DNA from: a virus
IMG/VR virus record: IMGVR_UViG_3300031705_000001
Coordinates: 62,001 to 126,000 of that record
DNA: 64,000 nucleotides
Reading direction: 5' to 3' (one strand)
Made by a program: the position numbers and the translations under genes. How positions within the stretch are numbered: the first letter of the stretch is position 1; every line of letters begins with the position of its first letter. Below the pieces are notes generated by a model. That model searched no databases and was not told the origin of the DNA. It saw only the letters and a list, made by a program, of their open reading frames with translations. Shown here piece after piece: positions 18,347 to 27,165 of this stretch.

Positions 18347-19792
18347 ATGGATACATTTGACAATCACATAAATGAAAATTTCGAAGTACATTATTCTGAT
18401 GGGATAAGAGCTGCAAAAAAGTTTAAATCAGAAAAAGATGCAAGAGCATTCATGTCTGATGCTATAGAAAACAAAAAAGGTTTACAAGAAATTGCAATTT
18501 ACAAAGCAGGTTCTGGATTCCATTCTACTGCAGATACTAAGGCAGTTATTTCTTTTTGGGGAGAAGGTTCTTATTTAGATAACGTTTCTAAAAAAGATTC
18601 TAAATTAGCAGCTAAGAAATTAGAAGAGTCATTAACTGAAAGACACATCACAGTAAAACGAAAGTATACTGAAAATCACCCAGCAGTTAAAGTTGGTAAA
18701 GCAGCTAAAATCAGAAACAAAGTTTTAGAAGCTATCAAAGATGGTAAAATTACCAAAGAAGAATTCAATACGATTTTAAGAGAAATGACTACGGATTCTG
18801 GCAGATGGATGAGAAGAAACTCTACTTATTTAAATGTAAGCGAAGATGGAATTACACTTTCTAAAACAGGTAAAAGAGTACTTAACGAATTAACTCCGGT
18901 TATAAATACACCAGATATTAATGAAAAGGCAAGTGCTTTTAAAATAGCAAATGCAAATGCAGAAGAAATATTCGGAGAATTCGGAATAGCAACATTATCA
19001 TATGATGAGATTGCAAGAGTAATAAACATAAAGAGAGCTGACAAATTAGCCAAAAAATACGGTGAAGACAGTTTTATGGCATTAACCGAATTAGATATGG
19101 AAGAGCTTTTAAACAAGAATCCAAAATTAGTAATAGAAAATAAACAAAACAATAACATGAAAACAAATTTTATATTTGAAAGCTTTAAAGAATTCACAGA
19201 ATCTTTAAACGAGGCTACAAGAAGTCGTTTTAACATCAAGTCGTTAAAAATTGGAAAAAGACAATTTCCATTTCCAGGTATTAAAGAAACAGTAAAGTCA
19301 TTGTGGAATGAAGAAGTTGAAGATTATAAGAATCCAACTAGTATGGATTATATGAATAATCCTTCAGATTTAAAAAAGGTAAAATCAGCAATTTTAAAAG
19401 GTGTTAATGCTAACCTAAAGGAACAGATTCGTGCTGAATGGACAAATGGAGGCGAGGAGCTAGAACTTTCATTAGAATTGAAACATCGTGATTTCATTAG
19501 AGTTACATTAAGAACTGGTCGATTCCAAGAATATTGGAAAGATATGCTTAAAGCCGAAGTAATTTCTACTAGATATTCAGGTAGAGGTAACTATCCAGAA
19601 ACAACTGATGTTGGAAAGGGCTCAGTTTCACCAAATTCAATTATAATATATTTAAGAGAAGATGGCGAATATGGTAAGCAGATAAACCACATGCACCGCG
19701 CAGTATCGGACATTCTTGATGTATCGGAATCGGTTATTGATTTTTACAATGGTATACCTCAGATTGCAATAATTGGCTCAGAATCAGATTAA
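18347..19792 (+). CDS. Two-part targeting-peptide protein (possible internal start)
   Basis: The ATG at 18347 gives 481 residues starting MDTFDNHINENFEV; an upstream in-frame start at 18302 would overlap the previous gene. At residue 271 (ATG 19157) the frame passes through an A-rich, leader-like sequence (AAACAAAACAATAACATG) and begins a new targeting-type peptide, MKTNFIFESFKEFTESLNEA. The two halves look unrelated. Either this is a true fusion, a polyprotein cut at LNE-A, or a gene with an internal start giving a separate 211-residue product. Function unknown; presumed internal head protein. Confidence 0.6.
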   Translation: MDTFDNHINENFEVHYSDGIRAAKKFKSEKDARAFMSDAIENKKGLQEIAIYKAGSGFHSTADTKAVISFWGEGSYLDNVSKKDSKLAAKKLEESLTERHITVKRKYTENHPAVKVGKAAKIRNKVLEAIKDGKITKEEFNTILREMTTDSGRWMRRNSTYLNVSEDGITLSKTGKRVLNELTPVINTPDINEKASAFKIANANAEEIFGEFGIATLSYDEIARVINIKRADKLAKKYGEDSFMALTELDMEELLNKNPKLVIENKQNNNMKTNFIFESFKEFTESLNEATRSRFNIKSLKIGKRQFPFPGIKETVKSLWNEEVEDYKNPTSMDYMNNPSDLKKVKSAILKGVNANLKEQIRAEWTNGGEELELSLELKHRDFIRVTLRTGRFQEYWKDMLKAEVISTRYSGRGNYPETTDVGKGSVSPNSIIIYLREDGEYGKQINHMHRAVSDILDVSESVIDFYNGIPQIAIIGSESD

Positions 19793-19833
19793 AATCATAT
19801 TAAAAACAAAACAATAAACAAAACAATATAAAC

Positions 19834-20826
19834 ATGAAACACAAATTTTTATTCGAATCATTCGAAGAATTCACAGAATCTTTAAATGAATCATTTGCTT
19901 CAGCTATATTAGCGGGCATATTAACAGGTAAAGGCTCTAAAGCTGACAAATCATTAACTAAGGCATTTTATGGTAAAACTAAATTAGCGTTAGACAAAGT
20001 ACAAGATGAAGATATTATAGTGACTGATCCAATGACAGCATATAAAGAGAAGTCTGATAACGCAATCGTATTTTATATTTCAGATAATCAAAAAGAAAAT
20101 CCATATGCACCAAGCGACGCATACGAAAGTAGCAAAGTTATACCAGGTGGAGGTTATTTATTAGCACTTGCATCGGGAGATAATAGTTTTTATGAAAACA
20201 CATGGAAAAGAGGATTGATTAGAACAGGAAATAATCCAGCAGATTCCATAGGTATTTCTAAGAAGTATAAAGGTTGGGATGCAACGGGACTTTATAATGT
20301 TAAAAGAATTGCAGAAGTTGCTGATAGAGCAATTGTAATCAATTTAACATTATTACAACAAAAATATTCAACAGCGAACATAAGAGCTGAAAGAAATTCT
20401 GCTAAATCAGGTGCAATCGCATTCAAATCTGATAAAGATTTCAAATCTGATAACATGACAAGATACCAAGAAATTTTAGCAACTAAAGCTTCAAAATTAC
20501 CATTAGACAAAATGGTTGCAGATGCAATTGATTCATTAGCAGAACAAATCAAATCTGGATTAAAGTCTGGTGAAAAAACAAGATATGGTGATCCGATGAT
20601 TGGTAAATCATCAAAAGGTAAAGAAGTTAAATTAAGAGATGCTTCTCAGCACATGAACAATATATTAGATGACTACTCTAGATATGCTGATTATGTTAGA
20701 CAAGAAGAAGATGAAATCAAAGCATATGGTAAAGCTTCTAATTGGTATGGTAAATCTGCAAAAGAATATGCAAAAAGATGTGCTGATAATATCAAGAAAA
20801 TTGAAGACATGACATACGCTTGGTAA
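19834..20826 (+). CDS. Targeting-peptide protein, paralogue A
   Basis: A 330-residue protein starting MKHKFLFESFEEFTESLNES, nearly the same as the internal peptide of the previous gene. The LNE-S site would release the leader. The rest is clearly homologous to the next gene: an FYGKTKLALDKVQDEDII block, a block with TGLYNVKRIAEVADRA, then LTLLQQKYSTANIRAER and KDFKSDNMTRYQEI. I do not recognise the fold. Tandem duplication and leader suggest a packaged, diversifying internal protein. Confidence 0.65.
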   Translation: MKHKFLFESFEEFTESLNESFASAILAGILTGKGSKADKSLTKAFYGKTKLALDKVQDEDIIVTDPMTAYKEKSDNAIVFYISDNQKENPYAPSDAYESSKVIPGGGYLLALASGDNSFYENTWKRGLIRTGNNPADSIGISKKYKGWDATGLYNVKRIAEVADRAIVINLTLLQQKYSTANIRAERNSAKSGAIAFKSDKDFKSDNMTRYQEILATKASKLPLDKMVADAIDSLAEQIKSGLKSGEKTRYGDPMIGKSSKGKEVKLRDASQHMNNILDDYSRYADYVRQEEDEIKAYGKASNWYGKSAKEYAKRCADNIKKIEDMTYAW

Positions 20827-20858
20827 TAAAACAATAATAAAACAATAATAAAACAGAT

Positions 20859-21908
20859 ATGAAACACATTAAATTATTTGAACAATTCATAAACGAATCA
20901 GATTCATCATTAAACGAAGCATTTGCTTCTACTAAATTAGCAAATATATTAACAGGTGCTAATAAATTACCAGAAGGTCTTCCAGCTGCATTTTACAAAA
21001 TGACTAAACTTAAATTAGATAAAATAAAAGATGAAGATATCATCGAATTGGATCCAATGGTTGCTAGGAGAGAAAAACGAGCAAACGCAGTATACATGTA
21101 CTTTGTAACAGATGAAAAAGAAAACGATTACCATATACAAAATCCATATGATAAAGATGAAGAAATATCAATATACAACGGTGGTATTATTCCAGCAAAT
21201 ACTTTATTGGCAATTACTAATGTAGATAATAAATGGATGAATATTGATTGGGCTAAAGATAATAAATACACACGACATGGTTCTAACCTTAAATATGCAA
21301 CTATTGTACCTGATGTTGATGGACATCAAGAACTTCAACAATCTAAAAGGAAAGATTCAGCAGGAATCGACAAAGGAAATACAGGTCTAGATACTGTTAT
21401 GAAAGTAGCAAGAACTGCAGATATATGCTATTGTCTTGATTTAGATATTCTTACTGCAAGATATTCTACGGTAAACCTTAAAGATGAAAGAAAAGCTGCT
21501 CAGAAAGGAGCAACTGCATTCATATCAGATAAAGACTTTAGAAAACAAACACATGCAAGATATCAAGATATCATAGCAGATCGAGCTCTTGCAATGCCAC
21601 TTGATAAGAAAGTTAAAGAAGCGACAGAATTAATAGGTGAGATTATTGCAAACGCAAATGCTCGCGGACATAGAGATTCGAAAGGTGATATTCTGATAGG
21701 TACTGGTAGCCATAAATATAAAATATCAGGTATTTTGCAACACATGGACTTTCTATTGAATAGATTTTCAACATATGTACATTACACTGATCTAGATGCG
21801 CACGAATATAACGCTGGTTATGATATGGCATATCATAAAAGAAATATAAAAGATTGTGCCAAGAAGGTTTGGGATAGTATTAAAGACATTAAAAGATACC
21901 AAAAATAA
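20859..21908 (+). CDS. Targeting-peptide protein, paralogue B
   Basis: A 349-residue paralogue of the preceding protein with leader MKHIKLFEQFINESDSSLNEAFAS. Shared blocks: FYKMTKLKLDKIKDEDII, TVMKVARTADICYCLDLDIL, ARYSTVNLKDERKAAQKGA and RYQDIIADRALAMPLDK. The conserved arrangement of charged residues (DERK, KDF-R) hints at a structured domain rather than a scaffold, but no catalytic motif is recognised. It is spaced 32 nt from its copy. Confidence 0.65.
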   Translation: MKHIKLFEQFINESDSSLNEAFASTKLANILTGANKLPEGLPAAFYKMTKLKLDKIKDEDIIELDPMVARREKRANAVYMYFVTDEKENDYHIQNPYDKDEEISIYNGGIIPANTLLAITNVDNKWMNIDWAKDNKYTRHGSNLKYATIVPDVDGHQELQQSKRKDSAGIDKGNTGLDTVMKVARTADICYCLDLDILTARYSTVNLKDERKAAQKGATAFISDKDFRKQTHARYQDIIADRALAMPLDKKVKEATELIGEIIANANARGHRDSKGDILIGTGSHKYKISGILQHMDFLLNRFSTYVHYTDLDAHEYNAGYDMAYHKRNIKDCAKKVWDSIKDIKRYQK

Positions 21909-21915
21909 AACAGTT

Positions 21916-22236
21916 ATGAAACGCACTAAATTATACGAGGAATTTATCTCAAAGAAAACAGTAACAGAAGGTAGAAAAACAGTAGATCCTTCTACATTCG
22001 GAGATGATAAATTATCATATGACGATCAATTTAGAGGAAACACTTCATTGGCACAATCTCTTTCTTCAGATCTAGGATTTGATCCTAAAAAACCATGGTC
22101 AGAAGGAATTGGATTTGATAGTACAGATATGTACGCTTCCGGTAAAAAAGATGGAACTGTTTTATCAAATGCATTATCTAGTAAGTTCACATATGCTGAG
22201 TTATTAGACGCAGCTAAAAAGTTTTTAGAAGCTTAA
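21916..22236 (+). CDS. Small targeting-peptide protein
   Basis: The ATG at 21916, just after the previous stop, gives 106 residues starting MKRTKLYEEFISKKTVTEG; a longer in-frame start at 21856 would overlap the previous gene by about 50 bases and is less likely. The VTE-G site fits the prohead protease consensus. The body is hydrophilic and without recognised domain. It abuts the next gene (1 nt gap). Confidence 0.6.
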   Translation: MKRTKLYEEFISKKTVTEGRKTVDPSTFGDDKLSYDDQFRGNTSLAQSLSSDLGFDPKKPWSEGIGFDSTDMYASGKKDGTVLSNALSSKFTYAELLDAAKKFLEA

Positions 22237-22237
22237 T

Positions 22238-23056
22238 ATGTCAGATATTAGCAAAAAATTAACAGAAACAGTTTCAACCGCAGCAATGTCAGGTATGGGT
22301 CCAGTAGAATTACCGGGCAACGGAACATTAGGTTCTGGTGATGTACCAGCTGGTAGTGGCGATGCCGAAGAAGAATATAAAAAGAAAAAGAAAAGAATGA
22401 AACACTTAAAAACATTAGAATCTTTCATATCAGAAGGAGTAAATCTTAAACAATCTCATTTGTCATCTGAAGATTATCAAAAAGCTAAAAAACTTAAAGG
22501 TTTTGATGAAGCTGATTGGGAATGGAACGGAGATAAAGGACTTTATTCTAAAGTAAACGAATCTAGAGTTGATAAAACTTCAGATCAAGATAGAATTTAT
22601 TATGACTTTCTATTAACACTAAGAGATTCTGGTAAAACCAATATGTTTGGTGCAGCTCCATATTTACAAAAAGAGTTTGATCTTAGTAAAAGCGAAGCAA
22701 GAAATGTATTAGCAGAATGGATGAAATCATTTAATGAATCTAAAGTTAATGAAGCAGATGCTCAAAAACCAAGAGGCATAGATCAATTTGCAGAAGATAT
22801 GGAATCTGATAAGATGAATCCAGAAATTCATTTAGCTACATTTAGTGGTAAATCATTCAAAGCACAATCAACTGATAAAACATGGGAAGACGGAGTACCT
22901 GTAACTAAGAACTTCACAAGAGGTGGTTATAAGTCTACGAGTCCTAAAGGAGAACACTATATAATTGAAACAGATAGATTCTGGTATTTCGTTATAGGAA
23001 GAATGTGGTTCGCTGTTAAAAGAGCAGATTACGGAACACCTCCATTTGAGTATTAA
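22238..23056 (+). CDS. Two-part protein with internal targeting peptide
   Basis: The 272-residue frame has a 53-residue front part (Gly/Pro/Ser-rich, ending EEEYKKKKKR) and then, at Met54 (ATG 22397), a targeting-type peptide MKHLKTLESFISEGVN. The A-rich run encoding KKKKK looks like the leaders of other genes here, so the 219-residue product may have its own start. Sites KVNESR and KVNEAD fit LxE-type cleavage. The C-terminal ~75 residues form a compact beta-rich, Trp/Tyr-containing domain (DRFWYFVIGRMWFAVKRADYG). Function unknown. Confidence 0.6.
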   Translation: MSDISKKLTETVSTAAMSGMGPVELPGNGTLGSGDVPAGSGDAEEEYKKKKKRMKHLKTLESFISEGVNLKQSHLSSEDYQKAKKLKGFDEADWEWNGDKGLYSKVNESRVDKTSDQDRIYYDFLLTLRDSGKTNMFGAAPYLQKEFDLSKSEARNVLAEWMKSFNESKVNEADAQKPRGIDQFAEDMESDKMNPEIHLATFSGKSFKAQSTDKTWEDGVPVTKNFTRGGYKSTSPKGEHYIIETDRFWYFVIGRMWFAVKRADYGTPPFEY

Positions 23057-23097
23057 ATCAAAATTATCAACTGTTCGTAAGTTTTACGAAAATAATT

Positions 23098-23127
23098 AGC
23101 CAAACATTTTTTTGTTTGGCTTTTTTT
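23098..23127 (+). terminator. Rho-independent terminator
   Basis: A perfect 9-bp stem, AGCCAAACA / TGTTTGGCT, followed by a T run, closes the targeting-peptide gene train. A smaller 7-bp hairpin (TTCGTAA/TTACGAA) lies at 23074-23090. Confidence 0.9.
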
Positions 23128-23201
23128 GTTTATATTAGTAGTATAATAAAACAAGTGATATTGTTATGTTTAGAATAATAGACAAATTGTCCTAGAATTT
23201 C

Positions 23202-23229
23202 TAAACAAAATGTCAAACCTTCATATAAT
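23202..23229 (+). promoter_or_regulatory. TAAACA-N16-TATAAT promoter for the metabolic cluster
   Basis: TAAACA at 23202-23207 (one mismatch to GAAACA), a 16-nt spacer and a perfect TATAAT at 23224-23229, 14 nt before the ATG at 23244 and downstream of the terminator. It would drive the gene block that ends at 28743. Confidence 0.5.
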
Positions 23230-23243
23230 AATAAACACGAGAC

Positions 23244-23546
23244 ATGAGTAAATTAAATATTTTAGCTGAAGCTAATAAAATTGTTAACGAGCGATCAGAA
23301 GAAAAGGCCAGACAATATGGTCCATTTGAAGAAGGTATGCGTAGAGCTGCTATGGTTTTCAATGGCATGACTGGTAAAGATCTTAACGGATCTGATATGT
23401 ATGCTGCACTTGTTGCATTGAAATTAAGCCGACACTCTTATAACTATAAACAAGATAATCTATTAGATGCGGTTGCATATTTAGGTGCTCTTGATAATTA
23501 TGTTGAAAAACATGGTTATGGTGAAACTGAAGATCCTATTAAATAA
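23244..23546 (+). CDS. DUF6378-like (MazG-related) protein
   Basis: A 100-residue helical protein. It has an N-terminal ILAEANKIVNERSEEKARQYG segment and a C-terminal ALKLSRHSYNYKQDNLLDAVAYLGALDNY segment, the pattern of the phage DUF6378 family (ARQYG ... KxxR ... Dxx-D-AxYxA), which I associate with MazG-like nucleotide pyrophosphohydrolase folds. A role in nucleotide handling fits the neighbours, but the enzymatic residues of MazG are only partly visible. First gene of the block. Confidence 0.6.
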   Translation: MSKLNILAEANKIVNERSEEKARQYGPFEEGMRRAAMVFNGMTGKDLNGSDMYAALVALKLSRHSYNYKQDNLLDAVAYLGALDNYVEKHGYGETEDPIK

Positions 23547-23552
23547 TTACAT

Positions 23553-24647
23553 ATGACAGAATTCAAATATCTTACTGACTATATTTCAGATAAGTCTGCT
23601 AAAATTGGAATAGCAGCATTGGTTGGTAAATTAAGTCCAAAAATTAGCTCGCATAAATCAGGTTGGGCATTTCACCTAGCAAATCAATGTGTGAATGCTG
23701 GCTATGAAAACGTAGAAGTGATCACAGATATTACAACAAACTGGGATGACTTTGATGCAATTCTATTAGAACATGGTATGGAATTCAAAGGTACCTTCAA
23801 TATATTCGGAGGCGCTAATGATGATTTATATCATCAAATCATGAGAATTTTTAGCAGTACGTTGATTTATTCTTTACATCATGACATGCCATGTATTGGC
23901 AAGTTGATTGATCAACGATTACATACTGGAACTGATTTGTTTAAACAATTAGGCGATGTACGACCGGATGGATATTCTCAAGTTGATCATATAAAGGAAA
24001 TATGCGCTGTAGATATTCCAAGAATTGATTGCATTGAAAAAACTGATAAACTGTGCTTTGGTGATAGCCATTCATTTAGTCAGTATACACCAGGTTATAT
24101 GACACAACGTCATGATGGTTTGACTATGCATGGCGCACTCAAAAAAGGTTTAGATGCATACATATACCCATGGGTCAAATCTCTTAGGGTTTACATGGGC
24201 AACATTGATGTGCGACACCATTTAATGAGACAAAGTAACCCGTCAGCTTCAGTTAAAACAATACTAATTGACTTTGAAAATGAACTACGTGAAATGTACG
24301 AACGTGGAATAAAAGAAATAGAAGTTGTTCATGTATTACCAATTGAAAATGAAAGTAGAGCTTTACCAAAAACAGGGTATTATAAAGATACACCATTTGC
24401 AGGAACATGGGCACAAAGAACTGCATTGGTCAAAGAAATCAATGATGGTATAGACAGTATGTGTGAAAGAAATAATTGGCAATCACATAAACATCCAGAA
24501 GTTTATTATAATTCTAAAAATGAATTAACATTTGACGTAATGGAAAAGCCAAAATCAGTTCATATCGCCAGGGAATATTACAGATGGGATTTAACCAGTA
24601 ATGAACCTAATGCTAAATTAATTAAACAAACTATGTCACTTTTTTAA
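23553..24647 (+). CDS. GDSHS-motif protein, possible SGNH or glycosyltransferase-like
   Basis: The 364-residue protein has a C-terminal half with KLCFGDSHSFSQY (~residues 168-180), YMGNIDVRHHL (~219-229) and a late KSVHIAREYY, resembling blocks I, III and V of SGNH/GDSL hydrolases. The N-terminal half (KIGIAALVGKLSP ... NIFGGANDDLYHQI ... IGKLIDQRLH) loosely recalls the N-lobe of a GT-B enzyme such as T4 beta-glucosyltransferase, but this is weak. It ends TMSLF. Position among nucleotide enzymes suggests an acyl/glycosyl or phosphodiester reaction on a nucleotide or DNA; I cannot name the substrate. Confidence 0.45.
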   Translation: MTEFKYLTDYISDKSAKIGIAALVGKLSPKISSHKSGWAFHLANQCVNAGYENVEVITDITTNWDDFDAILLEHGMEFKGTFNIFGGANDDLYHQIMRIFSSTLIYSLHHDMPCIGKLIDQRLHTGTDLFKQLGDVRPDGYSQVDHIKEICAVDIPRIDCIEKTDKLCFGDSHSFSQYTPGYMTQRHDGLTMHGALKKGLDAYIYPWVKSLRVYMGNIDVRHHLMRQSNPSASVKTILIDFENELREMYERGIKEIEVVHVLPIENESRALPKTGYYKDTPFAGTWAQRTALVKEINDGIDSMCERNNWQSHKHPEVYYNSKNELTFDVMEKPKSVHIAREYYRWDLTSNEPNAKLIKQTMSLF

Positions 24648-24650
24648 AAT

Positions 24651-24794
24651 ATGAAAAAATACAAAATACTCATCACACCACATGACGACACTAAAGAATC
24701 TTATTCGTTTGAAATAAAAACAAAGGATATAGAGTGGGTTATGGAACAATATCAAAGAAATAGAAATCCATTCAAATGGAAAATCATAGAATAA
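24651..24794 (+). CDS. Small hypothetical protein (47 aa)
   Basis: ATG at 24651, three bases after the previous stop, and TAA at 24792-24794, one base before the next ATG. The product begins MKKYKILITPHDD and has an amphipathic beta-helix-beta look (KYKILITP ... YSFEIKT ... EWVMEQYQ ... FKWKII). The tight packing between two genes supports it as real. Function unknown. Confidence 0.6.
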   Translation: MKKYKILITPHDDTKESYSFEIKTKDIEWVMEQYQRNRNPFKWKIIE

Positions 24795-24795
24795 G

Positions 24796-26022
24796 ATGGA
24801 AATAAAAACTACTAAATATTACGATGAGTTTTTGAGATACTTTGAACTTGCTAAGAAACAGCAAGAGCTTAGTAACTTAGGTATTGTACCACATGAAGAA
24901 AGCGGCATGAATGATCCTTTAATGGAACACGTGCACTTATATGATGTAGTGGAAAGAAAATATGCAGGTTTTAGTCAGATCATAAACGATTGTTTTTATG
25001 GTTGGACAGAAGATCATCCATATTGGGAACACATGAAAGCCGGCAAAATATTCCCTCAAAGAGAAGAAGTTGCCAAAAACTGGACTGGAAAGCACAAAGA
25101 CTTTGGATTAGAAGAATGGTTATATCTGTTTATTCTACATCGAGTTTGTGGTAGTGCAATTAATTATGCTACCAAACCATCTGGTTATCACAACACAGTT
25201 ATCTTTGCATTACATGAATGTAAAACAATTGAAGAAATGTGCGAGGTTATTAAATATCATCCTACGCCATTTTATACTTCAGTTGGTTATCAGTTTCCAG
25301 CATTTCCTAAACCACCAAAGCCTTCAGGTAATGAAGATAGTTTTGTAGGTATGGAATCGTTTACAGAACCTGAATATGTTTACAAAAGAGGCGGAGATTA
25401 TTTCTTATGTGAATTTGCACCAAGACTTTCAAGAGACTTAGCTGTCTTTTTAAGAAGTGACGGTAAAAAAGATTTAAGAGAGATCGGAGAATGGATGTTT
25501 AAGTGGAATGCTGATAATGGCCTAAGAGCTTATAGATTCCAGTATGCTGCAGTTCTTGCAGATTTAGCAGATTGGTATCCAGAATATGTAAACAGAGAAT
25601 CAATGTTTTATTATGGTACAAATGCAGTAGAATGCATTGGATATCTTGCAGATCCTGTTGAAAAGAAAGGTAAAAAGAGTGAAGAATTCTTGGATGCAGT
25701 AATGACAAGAATATACGAAGATACAGGAAGCTTACCATATAATGCTGAAGATGTAGCATGTGATTTTATTAGATGGATTGAAAACTATTTAAGACCGGGC
25801 GCGGCATATAATCATATAGACTTTGATGGTATTTGGAACAGTTCATTTATATTAGATCATCCATATGGAAGACAGAAAGCGATGTTAGAATTAGGTCTAG
25901 TAGACACATTCAATGGTATCACATCATTTCCATCAGATGACAAAGTTATAGCATCTGTTAACCTAACGGCCGCCGAATATAAAAGCAAAATAAATAGTAT
26001 ACTACCAACGACATATGAATAA
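24796..26022 (+). CDS. Helical protein of possible base-modification family, copy 1
   Basis: A 408-residue soluble helical protein. The segment GLRAYRFQYAAVLADLADWYPEYVNRESMFYYGTN... aligns by eye with the corresponding part of the next protein, so the two are distant paralogues. The pattern of an aromatic-rich helix, then a conserved Gly-rich turn and a second helix recalls the helical (DNA-glycosylase-like) amino acid:DNA transferase / alpha-glutamyl-putrescinyl-thymine pyrophosphorylase group of phage base-modification enzymes; this is inference from motif layout, not a match I can prove. No thymidylate synthase Cys motif (PCH) is present. Overlaps the next gene by 8 bp. Confidence 0.4.
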   Translation: MEIKTTKYYDEFLRYFELAKKQQELSNLGIVPHEESGMNDPLMEHVHLYDVVERKYAGFSQIINDCFYGWTEDHPYWEHMKAGKIFPQREEVAKNWTGKHKDFGLEEWLYLFILHRVCGSAINYATKPSGYHNTVIFALHECKTIEEMCEVIKYHPTPFYTSVGYQFPAFPKPPKPSGNEDSFVGMESFTEPEYVYKRGGDYFLCEFAPRLSRDLAVFLRSDGKKDLREIGEWMFKWNADNGLRAYRFQYAAVLADLADWYPEYVNRESMFYYGTNAVECIGYLADPVEKKGKKSEEFLDAVMTRIYEDTGSLPYNAEDVACDFIRWIENYLRPGAAYNHIDFDGIWNSSFILDHPYGRQKAMLELGLVDTFNGITSFPSDDKVIASVNLTAAEYKSKINSILPTTYE

Positions 26023-27154
26023 AGAACAAGAATTGGAAAAGGATACGAAACTTATAATTGAATTTAATCCAAAAAATGGTTCAAGTAATGCAAACTTTTT
26101 AAAAAATAGTTTGTTTGAATTTAACGGAAATGACAAAATGAACAAACACAATATATCATATAAAGGCACTTCTGAAATCCTAATGAAAAAGGGAAAACCA
26201 ATGGAAAGTTGGATGAAGGATTGGACTCAAGAAGAAAGATTTGATAAATTCTTTGAATTCTGTCATGCTTTTGATAAGAGACAAGACAGCTTACTTTTAG
26301 AAGATTACCAAATATTCTCACATAGATTACACTGGCATGAACATCCATATTGTTATATGATGAAACATGAAACAGATTTAGAAAAGCTATTATATTATAC
26401 AATAGTATTTTCTTTTAGTAATGAACATTGGGGAACTATTAATAGATTGATCAATGACGGTGAAGTAAAAACAAGAAAACACTTTGTTGAAAACAGACAT
26501 GCTCGTAATGATCTATTTCAAATATATTATCCAAAGGGCACAATAGTTAAGGATTGGTTATTAGAAGGACCTAAAAAAGCAGCCAAAGATATGGCTCATA
26601 TTTTAGAGAATTTAGAAAGACCATACACTATGATGGAATTTGCTAAAATATTAGAAGCTTATTTTAAAGAACATCAAAACTTTAGAAGTCCATTATATCC
26701 ATGTAAAAACACTGCAAGATATGTTGCAATGAGTAGACCGGATCTAGTTGATCCAGAATCAGTGCTTTTTGGTGGAACTGGACATTTTGATGGTATGATG
26801 CAAATCTTTGGAGGACCAAACTTAAATGGTAAAGTAAAATACTCAATTGACGAAGATGGTCAATTTATAGCAGAGAATAAACATGCTGAAGAATGGATTA
26901 GACAAATGCAAGTTTTATCAGATCATCCAAGTAATCCAATGACTACTCAAACGATGTTAAATGTAGAGGATAAAACATGTTTTTTTTACAAACACATCGC
27001 AATCAGTCATGGTATTAAATCTCCCACTAAAAGAATTCCATATACTTGGATCTTTGATGGAGCATTTAATTTAGCAAAACATCCAACAGAGGATGTTATC
27101 GTAAACGCAGAAACAACACGTCACATTTGGGGTAAGAATTACCCTAACGAATAA
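26015..27154 (+). CDS. Helical protein of possible base-modification family, copy 2
   Basis: A 379-residue protein whose segment NFRSPLYPCKNTARYVAM ... VDPESVLFGGTGHFDGMM lines up with YRFQYAAVLADLADW ... VNRESMFYYGTNAVECIGY of the preceding protein. It also has EHWGTINRLIND, comparable with CGSAINYATKPSGYHN in copy 1. The N-terminal ~40 residues are polar and may be dispensable. ATG at 26015 overlaps the previous stop, implying coupling. Role proposed as for copy 1: two related enzymes acting on one modified-base pathway. Unproven. Confidence 0.4.
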   Translation: MNKEQELEKDTKLIIEFNPKNGSSNANFLKNSLFEFNGNDKMNKHNISYKGTSEILMKKGKPMESWMKDWTQEERFDKFFEFCHAFDKRQDSLLLEDYQIFSHRLHWHEHPYCYMMKHETDLEKLLYYTIVFSFSNEHWGTINRLINDGEVKTRKHFVENRHARNDLFQIYYPKGTIVKDWLLEGPKKAAKDMAHILENLERPYTMMEFAKILEAYFKEHQNFRSPLYPCKNTARYVAMSRPDLVDPESVLFGGTGHFDGMMQIFGGPNLNGKVKYSIDEDGQFIAENKHAEEWIRQMQVLSDHPSNPMTTQTMLNVEDKTCFFYKHIAISHGIKSPTKRIPYTWIFDGAFNLAKHPTEDVIVNAETTRHIWGKNYPNE

Positions 27155-27165
27155 ATACAAACAAG

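Noticed and set aside
24796-26022. Thymidylate synthase or dUMP hydroxymethylase
   Set aside because: Size and location suggested it, but the catalytic PCH Cys block and the phosphate-binding Arg motifs are absent.
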